Shown piece by piece: positions 54,480 to 62,999 of a stretch of DNA of 64,000 nt (its first letter is position 1; each line of letters opens with the position of its first letter). The notes under the pieces were generated by a model that was not told the origin of the DNA, did not search any database, and saw only the letters and a program-made list of their open reading frames with translations. The translations under genes and the position numbers were made by a program. Source of the DNA: Bacteroidales bacterium (GTDB lineage Bacteria; Bacteroidota; Bacteroidia; Bacteroidales; Muribaculaceae); assembly GCA_910575545.1 (NCBI GenBank), contig CAJTFH010000008.1, positions 1 to 64,000 on the forward strand, written 5' to 3'.

Positions 54480-56516
54480 ATGAAAAATAATAAAATAATC
54501 GGAATAGCGCTTCTTGCCGCCGGCATGGTGTCGCTGCCTTCTTGCGACAGCTACTTCGACGATGTGCCCAATAATGCCACCACTATCGACGACATCTTCC
54601 AGAACCGCGGCCTCACACTCGGTTGGCTCACCAACATCTATTCCTTCTATCCCGACTGCACTAACCGCTACGCCGAGAACACAGCCATGTATTGGAACGG
54701 TGGCTCCATCGAAGGTTACCTGCCCTGGGACTGGGTTGAGACTCACGACATCATTCAGGGCTCCCTTACCCCGTCGACAAGTTTCGTTACCCGTCTGTGG
54801 AAGCAGTACTATATCGGCATCACCAACTGCAACATCTACATGAGCAAGGTCGACGAATGTGCCCCCATGCTCGAAAGCGAAAAAATCATCACCAAGGCCG
54901 AGGCCCGCGCATTCCGCGCCTTCTTCTATCTCAACCTTATGAAGCTCTTCGGTCCCGTGCCCCTGATGGGCGACCATGTAAGCTCCAACGATGACGAAAT
55001 CGCCATGTATCAGAAGCCTCGCAATACTGTCGACGAATGTTTCGACTACATCATATCCGAGTTCAAGGCCGTTCTCGACCAGAATGTGCTGATGTCGAGC
55101 TTCGATGGAAGCGGCGCCTACGACGACAAGAACAAGGGCAGTCTTACACAAGAGGCTGTGGAAATGCTCCTTTGCGACGCATACCTCTTCCGTGCATCTT
55201 ACCTCTATAACGGCGATACATACTTCGCCGACGTTGTCAATCAGGACGGCACCAAACTCTTCCCCGCCGAGAGCGATGAAGCCAAATGGCGCGACGTCAA
55301 GACCCAGGCCCTGAAAATCATCAACAGCGGCAAATATTCGCTCGTCTACCGCGACGTTTACGACCATCTGGTCACAGACCTGTCGCAGGCCTGCCCGTTC
55401 AAGTCGGTTTTCTATGCCAGCATGGGTAGCGCAACCAACGAAGAACTCATCTATGGCCGTACCAACTCAAGCCTCGAGACATACGCGATGGTTCCCCGTT
55501 TCTCGGGCCTGCCTTCGAGCTACGACAAAGGCGCCGGTGCCCTCACCATCCCTCTGGAATTCGTCGACCTTTATTTCACCAACAAAGGTCTTCGCATCGA
55601 AGATGACCCCGACTATTTCAAATACGACACCAACGAACCTCCTACAGCCGTTCGAGGCACCAACGCCATCATCCAGACCACAGCTTACAGAGACCCGCTC
55701 TCGTCGTACGAATACTTCGTACCGGTATCGTCGGGTGGCTCGGTAACATATCCAGGCCCCACTTCGATAATGAAGCAGTTCTACAATCGTGAAGCACGCT
55801 TCTACCTCGCGGTTACCTTCCAGAACCGTCCGTGGAATTTCCAGGGAGGCGCCGCTGTACAGATGCAGTTCAACGGCAACTCAGGCGCCGACGGTCGTAC
55901 GCACGACTATCCTGTCTTCGGCACCATTGTCCGCAAGAACTATTATTCCAAGCAGTCAGGCTGGGATATGACTTGTGAATACCGTCTGGCAGAAGTTTAT
56001 CTCGACTATGCCGAAGCCTGCGCCGAACTTGGCGAATTCAACGAAGCCCTCAAGTATGTCAACGAAATCCGTAGCCGTGCCGGTGTGGGTCAGTATGGAT
56101 TCTCGACAGGCGACAATGGCAAGGATATCCGCGGCCTCAAAAAAGTGATACTTCCCGCATACGACAAGGAAACCATCCTCAAGGCAATCTATCGCGAGCG
56201 TATACTCGAACTTGCATACGAAAACAAGCACTACTTCGACGTACGCCGCTGGAGCGTGGCCGACGGCAAATGGCGCAACGGCGCCGAGATGATCGACGGC
56301 TGGATATATCCTTCTTACCATAAAGGCGGTGAAGGCGGCACAATGACCGGTTTCAACATCAACAACGTAGGCCAGACCGACGAAAACAAGAACGTCAACT
56401 TCTACAAGCGTATCAAACAGCAGGAACGCGTATTCATAAAGCGTATGAGTCTCCTTCCAATTCCGCAGGGTGAAATCAACCGCAACAAGATGTGCGTGCA
56501 GAATCCCGGCTGGTAA
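54480..56516 (+). CDS. susD: SusD/RagB-family mannan-binding lipoprotein
   Basis: The start is ATG 54480 (MKNNKIIGIALLAAG); an upstream in-frame TTG at 54474 is ignored. The lipobox VSLPSC makes it a surface lipoprotein. SusD blocks include DDVPNNATTIDDIFQN near the N-terminus, TKAEARAFRAFFYLNLMKLFG and YRLAEVYLDYAEACAE in the TPR-like helices, and IYRERILELAYENKHYFDVRRW near the C-terminus. About 678 residues. It pairs with SusC just upstream to capture mannooligosaccharides. Confidence 0.96.
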   Translation: MKNNKIIGIALLAAGMVSLPSCDSYFDDVPNNATTIDDIFQNRGLTLGWLTNIYSFYPDCTNRYAENTAMYWNGGSIEGYLPWDWVETHDIIQGSLTPSTSFVTRLWKQYYIGITNCNIYMSKVDECAPMLESEKIITKAEARAFRAFFYLNLMKLFGPVPLMGDHVSSNDDEIAMYQKPRNTVDECFDYIISEFKAVLDQNVLMSSFDGSGAYDDKNKGSLTQEAVEMLLCDAYLFRASYLYNGDTYFADVVNQDGTKLFPAESDEAKWRDVKTQALKIINSGKYSLVYRDVYDHLVTDLSQACPFKSVFYASMGSATNEELIYGRTNSSLETYAMVPRFSGLPSSYDKGAGALTIPLEFVDLYFTNKGLRIEDDPDYFKYDTNEPPTAVRGTNAIIQTTAYRDPLSSYEYFVPVSSGGSVTYPGPTSIMKQFYNREARFYLAVTFQNRPWNFQGGAAVQMQFNGNSGADGRTHDYPVFGTIVRKNYYSKQSGWDMTCEYRLAEVYLDYAEACAELGEFNEALKYVNEIRSRAGVGQYGFSTGDNGKDIRGLKKVILPAYDKETILKAIYRERILELAYENKHYFDVRRWSVADGKWRNGAEMIDGWIYPSYHKGGEGGTMTGFNINNVGQTDENKNVNFYKRIKQQERVFIKRMSLLPIPQGEINRNKMCVQNPGW

Positions 56517-56579
56517 TTTGCTGCTATAGCATTTGTTTTTCCGAATTATTTCATTATTTTTACAATAATAAACCCCTAA

Positions 56580-56611
56580 AGAGGGAGTACTGATTTCCCG
56601 GTGCTCCCTCT
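56580..56611 (+). promoter_or_regulatory. Hairpin ahead of the GH76 gene
   Basis: AGAGGGAGtAC (56580-56590) pairs with GTgCTCCCTCT (56601-56611) around a 10-base loop, with no T-run after it. It includes the only upstream in-frame GTG, making that GTG an unlikely start and suggesting control of mRNA processing or translation between susD and GH76. Confidence 0.45.
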
Positions 56612-56624
56612 ATTAAAATCAAAA

Positions 56625-58799
56625 TTGACCTTGAGAAAGATTCTTTACGCCCTATTTTTTCTGACCTTATTCTTAGAGTCGTCGGCTCTTGAAAGCGGCA
56701 AGACTTGCAGTATATCACTCGGCGATAAGGCCATATTTGTGCAAAATGCCAATATTCAAAACTCCAAGCCGGTAGTTTTGTGGAGTGATACGCGAGTGCC
56801 CGCACAACGTTGGTCTCTTGAACCGGGCGACGACGGTACCTATGCATTTGCCAATCTGTATACCAACTATTATCTGGGCGTTACCCGGCAGAGTGCCGGT
56901 GCGGAAATTTGTCAACGCGTCTACAGTATGTACCTGAGCCGATGGAAACTCGAGCAGTGCGATGGCGGCAATCGACTGCTGCTTGCCGGTAACGAGGATA
57001 TGTGTCTGGCCGCCTCGTCAAACGATGAAGGCGCCGCCCTGACACTCGTCGACAAGAATGTGGCCGACCCTGCGCTGAGCGTGTTCACTATTACCGAAGA
57101 CGACATCACCATACCGACTGCTTTCGATGCCGGTGTGCGCGACGCCATGTTGGACGGTTTTCTTCGGCAATACTATCACGATGCCCCAGTGGGCCATGTG
57201 CTCGGTGGCGGCGGATGGTGGGGCGATGCAGAGATGTTCGAGACCATTCTCGACGCTTTCGCCACTACCGGCGATCTACGCTATAAAGAGCTGTTCAACG
57301 AGCTGTATCTCAATTTCATCAGCCGTAATGGCTCTGACTGGAGCGACAACGAATACAACGACGACATCACATGGATGACTCTTGCATGTCTCCGTGCATA
57401 TAAATATTTCGGCACTTCCGCTTATCTCAACATTGCCAGAGATAACTTCACACGCGTGTATAATCGTGCACATCAGCCTTTCGGTACCCTTATTTGGAAG
57501 CAAAGTCAGGATAATAAACTTGGCACCAACTCTTGCATCAACTGTCCCGCTACCATTGCCGCCTGCTATCTTGGGCAGCTTACCGGCGACAAATCGTGGT
57601 ACACCAAGGCTTTGACCATCTATGCAGGTCAGCGCAAACTCCTGTTTAACGCCAACACCGGTGAAGTTTGGGACAGCCGCGCATGGAACAGCGACGGCTC
57701 CATGGCGTCGGACTTCAACTCTTGGGTATCGACCTACAACCAGGGTACCATGCTCGGAGCAGCAGTGGCCCTCTATGATTATACCAAGGATGATATGTTT
57801 ATCAGCGATGCCAGAAAAATATACGAGCGTTCGCGCGACCACCTGACCAACAGCGACAAAATTATTAGTGTATGCCAGACCATCAATGGCGACTTGTGCG
57901 GTTTCAAAGGTATCCTGATGCGTTATGTACGCGCCTATGCTGAGTCGCAGCACCTCGAAGAACCGATGCTCTGGCTTGAAAAAAATGCCTGGCATGCATA
58001 TCAGAACGGTAATTCCAACGGCGTGATCTGGTCGGCATGGCTCACCAAAACGGCCGAAGACCTGAAGCGCATCGAGGGCAACGACCTCAAGGACGTAAAC
58101 AACGATGCTTTCGGCTCGTCGACAGCTGTGTCGGTTGCTTTCAACGCGCATGTAAACCGCATGTTCAGTAAGAATGCGGCCGAAGGTCTCGAAGCAATGT
58201 ACTTCGACGACATCCAGTTTACCCAACTCGATGATCAGCATGCCGACGGCGACACACCCAACACCACGCCCACGTTTTTAACCAATGGCTACATCTGTTT
58301 CCGCAACGTTGATTTCGGTAGCGAAGGCCTCAACCGGGCCATCGCGCGTACGAGTGCGGCCGGCGGACGCTCCTATATCAAGCTTTATGTCGACTCCATA
58401 TCCGATTCGGGCCTTTTGGGCCGAAGCACGGGATTTCTGGGCAAGCCCTGGCAGGAAGTAAGCATTGACACCGACCGCTCGCTCACCGGTGTCCATGATG
58501 TCTTTGTTCAATTTGTCGGCCCCGGCGTGCAGTTCCATAATATCCGATTCACCGGCGATGAAAGCGGCGTATTGAATATCTCCGCCCCAGGTGCCGCATC
58601 TATGCGTCTCAATGGGTGTGAACTCGTCATTGAGTCGACCGAAGATGCCATACTGAGCATATTTAATGTTGCGGGAGCGCTTGAAACATACACCAATGTA
58701 GTGGCAGGAACGACGTCGGTAACAGTGCAGACGGGCATCCATATCTGCCGCCTGAGCGGTAGCAATAGTGTTACCACTATCAAAGCAATCGTAAACTAA
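56625..58799 (+). CDS. GH76 endo-alpha-1,6-mannanase with ricin-like and CBM6-like modules
   Basis: There is no ATG near the start. I favour TTG 56625 (giving MTLRKILYALFF), a good signal peptide after an A-rich leader. The alternative GTG 56601 lies in a hairpin. Residues about 25-150 resemble a ricin-type beta-trefoil (AQRWSLEPGD, SRWKLEQCDG). The GH76 domain follows, with GGGGWWGDAEMFETILDAF and the catalytic Asp pair in YNDDITWMTLA (near 246-247). A CBM6-like domain (GYICFRNVDFGSEGLNRAIAR ... VFVQFVG) and a short sorting-like tail end the protein. GH76 cuts the alpha-1,6-mannan backbone, giving oligomers for SusCD. It follows susD by about 110 bases. Confidence 0.9.
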   Translation: MTLRKILYALFFLTLFLESSALESGKTCSISLGDKAIFVQNANIQNSKPVVLWSDTRVPAQRWSLEPGDDGTYAFANLYTNYYLGVTRQSAGAEICQRVYSMYLSRWKLEQCDGGNRLLLAGNEDMCLAASSNDEGAALTLVDKNVADPALSVFTITEDDITIPTAFDAGVRDAMLDGFLRQYYHDAPVGHVLGGGGWWGDAEMFETILDAFATTGDLRYKELFNELYLNFISRNGSDWSDNEYNDDITWMTLACLRAYKYFGTSAYLNIARDNFTRVYNRAHQPFGTLIWKQSQDNKLGTNSCINCPATIAACYLGQLTGDKSWYTKALTIYAGQRKLLFNANTGEVWDSRAWNSDGSMASDFNSWVSTYNQGTMLGAAVALYDYTKDDMFISDARKIYERSRDHLTNSDKIISVCQTINGDLCGFKGILMRYVRAYAESQHLEEPMLWLEKNAWHAYQNGNSNGVIWSAWLTKTAEDLKRIEGNDLKDVNNDAFGSSTAVSVAFNAHVNRMFSKNAAEGLEAMYFDDIQFTQLDDQHADGDTPNTTPTFLTNGYICFRNVDFGSEGLNRAIARTSAAGGRSYIKLYVDSISDSGLLGRSTGFLGKPWQEVSIDTDRSLTGVHDVFVQFVGPGVQFHNIRFTGDESGVLNISAPGAASMRLNGCELVIESTEDAILSIFNVAGALETYTNVVAGTTSVTVQTGIHICRLSGSNSVTTIKAIVN

Positions 58800-58822
58800 T
58801 CACCTAAATAATTAGAAATCAG

Positions 58823-61663
58823 ATGAAGATATATCCCACCCTACTTATGCTTGCAGCCGGTTGCTCAATGGCGTATGCCGACGCCATTACAGAGCAGCAG
58901 GCCCTTGCAAATGCATGCATGTTCATCGAGCAGAGCGGCCCGCAGACCTCCATGCGCCGAGTTGCCGGCAAAAAGCCTGTGCTTACCAAGGCTTTGGAAG
59001 GCCGCGGCTTCTATGCTTTCAATATCAACGGCGATGCCGGCTATATCGTCACATCCGGCAGCGACCGCACGCAAGCGGTTCTGGGCTATTCCGACCACGG
59101 ATCGCTCAATCCCGACAATATGCCCGAGCCATTGAAATATTGGCTCGAAAGCCTCGACAAAGCCGTCGAAAGCATTGAGGCCGGCATACCTCAGAAAAAA
59201 GTCCTCACGGCCAACAATGTCGCACGCGTGGCCGACAAGACTGCCATCGCACCGTTGGTGACGTGCAAATGGAATCAGGGCGATCCCTTCAATATCATGA
59301 CACCCTCGTATGTCGACCAGAACACCGGAGCCACCTACGCACATAGCGCCACTGGCTGCGTTGCTACCGCAACGACCCAGATAATGTACTACTGGAAATG
59401 GCCCCAGGACGCCTGCGCAGCAATTCCCTCATACACATACAACTGGTCGGGAAACGTCAGGACTACCGAAGCCCTGCCTCCGGTAGTGTTCGACTGGGAT
59501 AACATGACCGATACATACGACAGCCGGTCGAGCCAAAAATCAAAAGAAGCCGTAGCACAGCTGATGCTATACGCCGGCCACGGCATGCAGTCGGGTTATG
59601 CCGGGGCTACAGGTGCCACATCCTATAATGCACTCAATGCCCTCAAAAACTACTTTGGTTACAACAGGGATGCATATATAGCCGATCAGCTCAACTACAC
59701 CTACCAGGAGTGGGAAGATCTGTTCTACAACGAACTCTCTGCCGGCCGTCCGCTGCTGATGGGTGCCGACAACTATGAACGTACAGGCGGTCATGAGTTT
59801 GTGGCCGACGGATATGACGGCAACGGCCTCTTCCACATCAACTGGGGATGGGGCGGCTGGGACGACGGATACTTCGTCCTCACCGTTATGGCTCCCGATA
59901 ATCAAGGCATAGGTGGCTCTACAGATGCCAATGGCTATTCCATGGGACAGAACGTGTGTATCAACCTGTGGCCGGCTAATGTCGCACCGAGTCAGGAAAC
60001 CGTCCGTGCCTCGATCTCCAATATCAGTGCCGGTCAAAGCAAGATACGCAAGAACTCCGACGGTGTATTCTCGCTAAGTTTCACCTACGATCTGCGTACC
60101 CTCCTGATGAATCAGTATACCGTCGAGCATGCATTCCGCCTGACAGCCGACGACAATACCATCGTTGACGACGCCATTTCCGCTGCTAAATATGTAATGT
60201 ATCCGTCGTACCGCTATAATTTCAATGCTTCGATAAAGCTGCAGAACCTTGCCGACGGCACTTACAAGCTGTCGGGCATTTCCCGACTGGCCGACAGCCA
60301 GGAATGGCTGGCCGACGACCATTCCGACAGAAACTATATACAGCTTGTCGTCAGCGGTGATGAAATGACCGTTGAAGTCAAACCCGGCATGGGCAGCAAA
60401 CTTGTGGTCAATTCGCTCAATCTCGAGGGTGCCACCGAAGTCGGACAATGGCAAAAAGTAGTCTACAACATTACCAACAACGGCAATGATTTCTACGGCG
60501 AGACTTATCTCTTTGTTGATGGTAAACTTTCTTCAGGCAACACCATAAGTATCCCCGCCGGCGCTACCGCCGATATTTACTACAAATTTCAGCCTGCCAA
60601 CAACCTGGGCGTACACAATTTCCTGCTGTCGTCTTCGACCAACGTCAGTGCGTCGAGCACAATAAGCGATATCGACCGCATGTTTAATCTCGACTGTATG
60701 TGGAAGGCCGACGGCACCATGATGGCGCTTCCCAAGATTGGGACTTCAAGTTACGAGGTTCCTGCAGATATTGCGGCACTGTATCTATACGGTTCGTCGC
60801 CCCGCTCCATCGCCGTTAGCAGCGCCAACCCCAACCTCGTGCTATATTACGACGAGAATGTTAAGATCTCAAACCGAATGGAAACGATCATGCGCAAGTA
60901 TATAACCAATATCGTTATAGGCGGCAAGGCCGTGGAAGCCGGATTCAAAGATGGCTATAATGTATACATACCCATGGCGTTCACGGCCCAGACGGCAAGC
61001 TACACAAGAGAGAATATGCCCACATGGAGTACACTTGCGCTGCCCTTCGATGTCGACCGGATCGATATCGAAGGTGTTCAGGTCGATTGGTTTACTTCCA
61101 AGGACGACCTCGACAAGAAAATCTTTGTGAAACGTTTTGCAGGCAACCGTGCCGCTCAACTGCGTTTCTCACATACCTCCGAAATAAAGGCAAATACACC
61201 TTATTTCGTCGGTCTTGCGGGCAATCTCAACGGTTCCTCGTTCGACCACACAGGCAAGAACGTCACATTCTCAGGCTCCAATGTACTTGTAGAGATATCC
61301 GGAGAACACACCGACAACTTTGTGCCCAAGAACGTAAAGATGTTGCCGTGCTATTCTACCGGCTCCAAGGACAAGATGTTCGGCATCGACGAAAATTTAG
61401 AAAACTTTGTGCCGGTCGATAAACTCGAGCCATTCCATGCCTACGTCAACACCACCAGTAGCGCTACAAGCTATTCAATCTACTATGACGAAGGTGAAGG
61501 CCAAAGCGGCGTCGAAGACGTTGCCGTTGACATCGAAGGCATTTCGCCCCAAGCTCCTGTATATAATCTCCAGGGAGTGCCTACGGGTACTTACGCGGAT
61601 TTTGACAGTCTCCGACCGGGCCTCTACATTGTGGCCGGCCGCAAAATCTTCAAGAATCAATAA
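58823..61663 (+). CDS. C10-family (streptopain-like) cysteine protease with sorting tail
   Basis: The signal peptide ends AYADA. A propeptide region (ITEQQALANACMFIEQ ... GFYAFNINGDAGYIVTSG) is typical of C10 peptidases. The catalytic Cys179 is in HSATGCVATATTQIMYYW and the His324 in RTGGHEFVADGYDGNGLFHINWGWGG. The roughly 550 residues after the protease domain form beta-sandwich modules and end in VYNLQGVPTG, GLYIVAGRKIFKN, a sorting-like tail. C10 proteases cleave host or dietary proteins outside the cell. In a mannan operon it fits degradation of mannoproteins together with the HExxH protease at 32477. It starts 23 bases after GH76. Confidence 0.9.
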   Translation: MKIYPTLLMLAAGCSMAYADAITEQQALANACMFIEQSGPQTSMRRVAGKKPVLTKALEGRGFYAFNINGDAGYIVTSGSDRTQAVLGYSDHGSLNPDNMPEPLKYWLESLDKAVESIEAGIPQKKVLTANNVARVADKTAIAPLVTCKWNQGDPFNIMTPSYVDQNTGATYAHSATGCVATATTQIMYYWKWPQDACAAIPSYTYNWSGNVRTTEALPPVVFDWDNMTDTYDSRSSQKSKEAVAQLMLYAGHGMQSGYAGATGATSYNALNALKNYFGYNRDAYIADQLNYTYQEWEDLFYNELSAGRPLLMGADNYERTGGHEFVADGYDGNGLFHINWGWGGWDDGYFVLTVMAPDNQGIGGSTDANGYSMGQNVCINLWPANVAPSQETVRASISNISAGQSKIRKNSDGVFSLSFTYDLRTLLMNQYTVEHAFRLTADDNTIVDDAISAAKYVMYPSYRYNFNASIKLQNLADGTYKLSGISRLADSQEWLADDHSDRNYIQLVVSGDEMTVEVKPGMGSKLVVNSLNLEGATEVGQWQKVVYNITNNGNDFYGETYLFVDGKLSSGNTISIPAGATADIYYKFQPANNLGVHNFLLSSSTNVSASSTISDIDRMFNLDCMWKADGTMMALPKIGTSSYEVPADIAALYLYGSSPRSIAVSSANPNLVLYYDENVKISNRMETIMRKYITNIVIGGKAVEAGFKDGYNVYIPMAFTAQTASYTRENMPTWSTLALPFDVDRIDIEGVQVDWFTSKDDLDKKIFVKRFAGNRAAQLRFSHTSEIKANTPYFVGLAGNLNGSSFDHTGKNVTFSGSNVLVEISGEHTDNFVPKNVKMLPCYSTGSKDKMFGIDENLENFVPVDKLEPFHAYVNTTSSATSYSIYYDEGEGQSGVEDVAVDIEGISPQAPVYNLQGVPTGTYADFDSLRPGLYIVAGRKIFKNQ

Positions 61664-61718
61664 TTGCGGTCCGACACAACTTTTTGATTATACTGAAAAT
61701 AAGGGCCGACGCCGATTC

Positions 61719-61868
61719 ATGGACGGCAAGCCCTATATTCCGACTTATTTTAAATTAGATGACCTCAAATCAGGCAAACATATCATCATCAAGAAAAGCG
61801 CTAAGCCAAACCCTGAGTGGGGTAAGGACGAAAAAGATTATCCATACCCATTCTCTCGAAATAAATAA
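61719..61868 (+). pseudogene. GH92 alpha-mannosidase 3' remnant
   Basis: This 49-codon stretch (MDGKPYIPTYFKLDDL ... KPNPEWGKDEKDYPYPFS) lines up with the C-terminal ends of the GH92 proteins here (for example LNGKPYDKTYFTHSDL ... KPNRSRGIAPETKPYSLS). The upstream 55 bases are open in the same frame but carry no GH92 sequence that I can see. Most of a GH92 gene has been deleted between the C10 protease and the ROK kinase. It might still be translated as a small peptide, but its origin is degenerate. Confidence 0.7.
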
Positions 61869-61889
61869 CCATCACATAATATAATAACC

Positions 61890-62999
61890 ATGTATAGAAC
61901 TGATAAACGAATTGTCATTACACTTGATGCCGGCGGTACTAACCTGGTATTCGGTGCAATGCGTGGATGTGAATATATCACCACGCCAATAACCTATCCG
62001 TCAAACGCCCATGACCTTGATTTGTGTCTCGCAACTATCGTCAAAGGTTTTAAAGAAGTCATCGAGTCGCTTGATGAAAAACCTGTGGCAATAAGTTTCG
62101 CATTCCCCGGTCCGGCCGATTATCCCAATGGCATTATTGGCGGTTATCTGCCCAATTTCCCATCGTTCCGCAACGGAGTTGCCTTAGGTCCGTATCTTGA
62201 ACGTGAGTTTGGTATCCCTGTATATATTAATAATGATGGAGACCTCTTTGCCTATGGCGAGGCATTGTGCGGCGCGCTGCCGGCCATCAATAAGAAACTT
62301 AAGGCAAGTGGTAGCGCCAAGCAATATAATAACCTCATCGGTTATACATTCGGTACAGGTTTTGGTGTCGGCATTGTTGTAGATGGCAAACTGAACCGCG
62401 GTGATAACTCCTGTGTAGAGACATTCTGTCTGCCTCATAAGACCAAGCATGGCATAATGGCAGAGGAGGGAGTGTCGGTTCGCGCTATAAAGCGTGTATA
62501 TCGCGAACTTAGCGGTGACGAACGCACTGACCTTACACCTAAGGACATTTGTGAGATTGCTGATGGCAAACAGTCTGGTGACTCAGAAGCAGCCAAGAAG
62601 GCTTTCGCAGAAATGGGTGAGACCGCCGGTTTCTCTATGGCCTTGGCAGCCTCTCTTATTGACGGCATTATAGTAATCGGCGGTGGCATAACAGCAGCGC
62701 GCCATCTAATGATTGACGCAATTCTCAAAGAATTAAGAGGTACAGTATGCACGCTTGACGGCACAATGGTCAAGTGTGTGCAGCCGGAAGTGTTCTACCT
62801 TGACAATCCAGAAGAATTTGAAAAATTCTCAGCTGGCGCACGTCAGACCATAATGATTCCAGGTACGGATATCCAGGTGATATATGATCCCATGAAACGA
62901 CTTGGCGTAGTGTTCTCTGAAATTGGAGCCAGCAAGGCAATATCAGCTGGTGCTTACGCTTTTGCATTATCACAACTTGACTCAAAGGACGTTGAATAA
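61890..62999 (+). CDS. ROK-family sugar kinase
   Basis: The 369-residue cytoplasmic protein has the ATP-binding start ITLDAGGTNLVFGAM, the sugar-binding SFAFPGPADYPNGI and NNDGDLFAYGEAL, and the adenosine site IDGIIVIGGGI. The ROK zinc motif (CxCGxxGCxE) is absent, as in some glucokinase/fructokinase branches. Encoded between a GH92 remnant and a GH92 gene, it probably phosphorylates mannose freed by the mannosidases; fructose or glucose cannot be excluded. Its last codons overlap the TTG start of the next gene, so translation is coupled. Confidence 0.88.
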   Translation: MYRTDKRIVITLDAGGTNLVFGAMRGCEYITTPITYPSNAHDLDLCLATIVKGFKEVIESLDEKPVAISFAFPGPADYPNGIIGGYLPNFPSFRNGVALGPYLEREFGIPVYINNDGDLFAYGEALCGALPAINKKLKASGSAKQYNNLIGYTFGTGFGVGIVVDGKLNRGDNSCVETFCLPHKTKHGIMAEEGVSVRAIKRVYRELSGDERTDLTPKDICEIADGKQSGDSEAAKKAFAEMGETAGFSMALAASLIDGIIVIGGGITAARHLMIDAILKELRGTVCTLDGTMVKCVQPEVFYLDNPEEFEKFSAGARQTIMIPGTDIQVIYDPMKRLGVVFSEIGASKAISAGAYAFALSQLDSKDVE

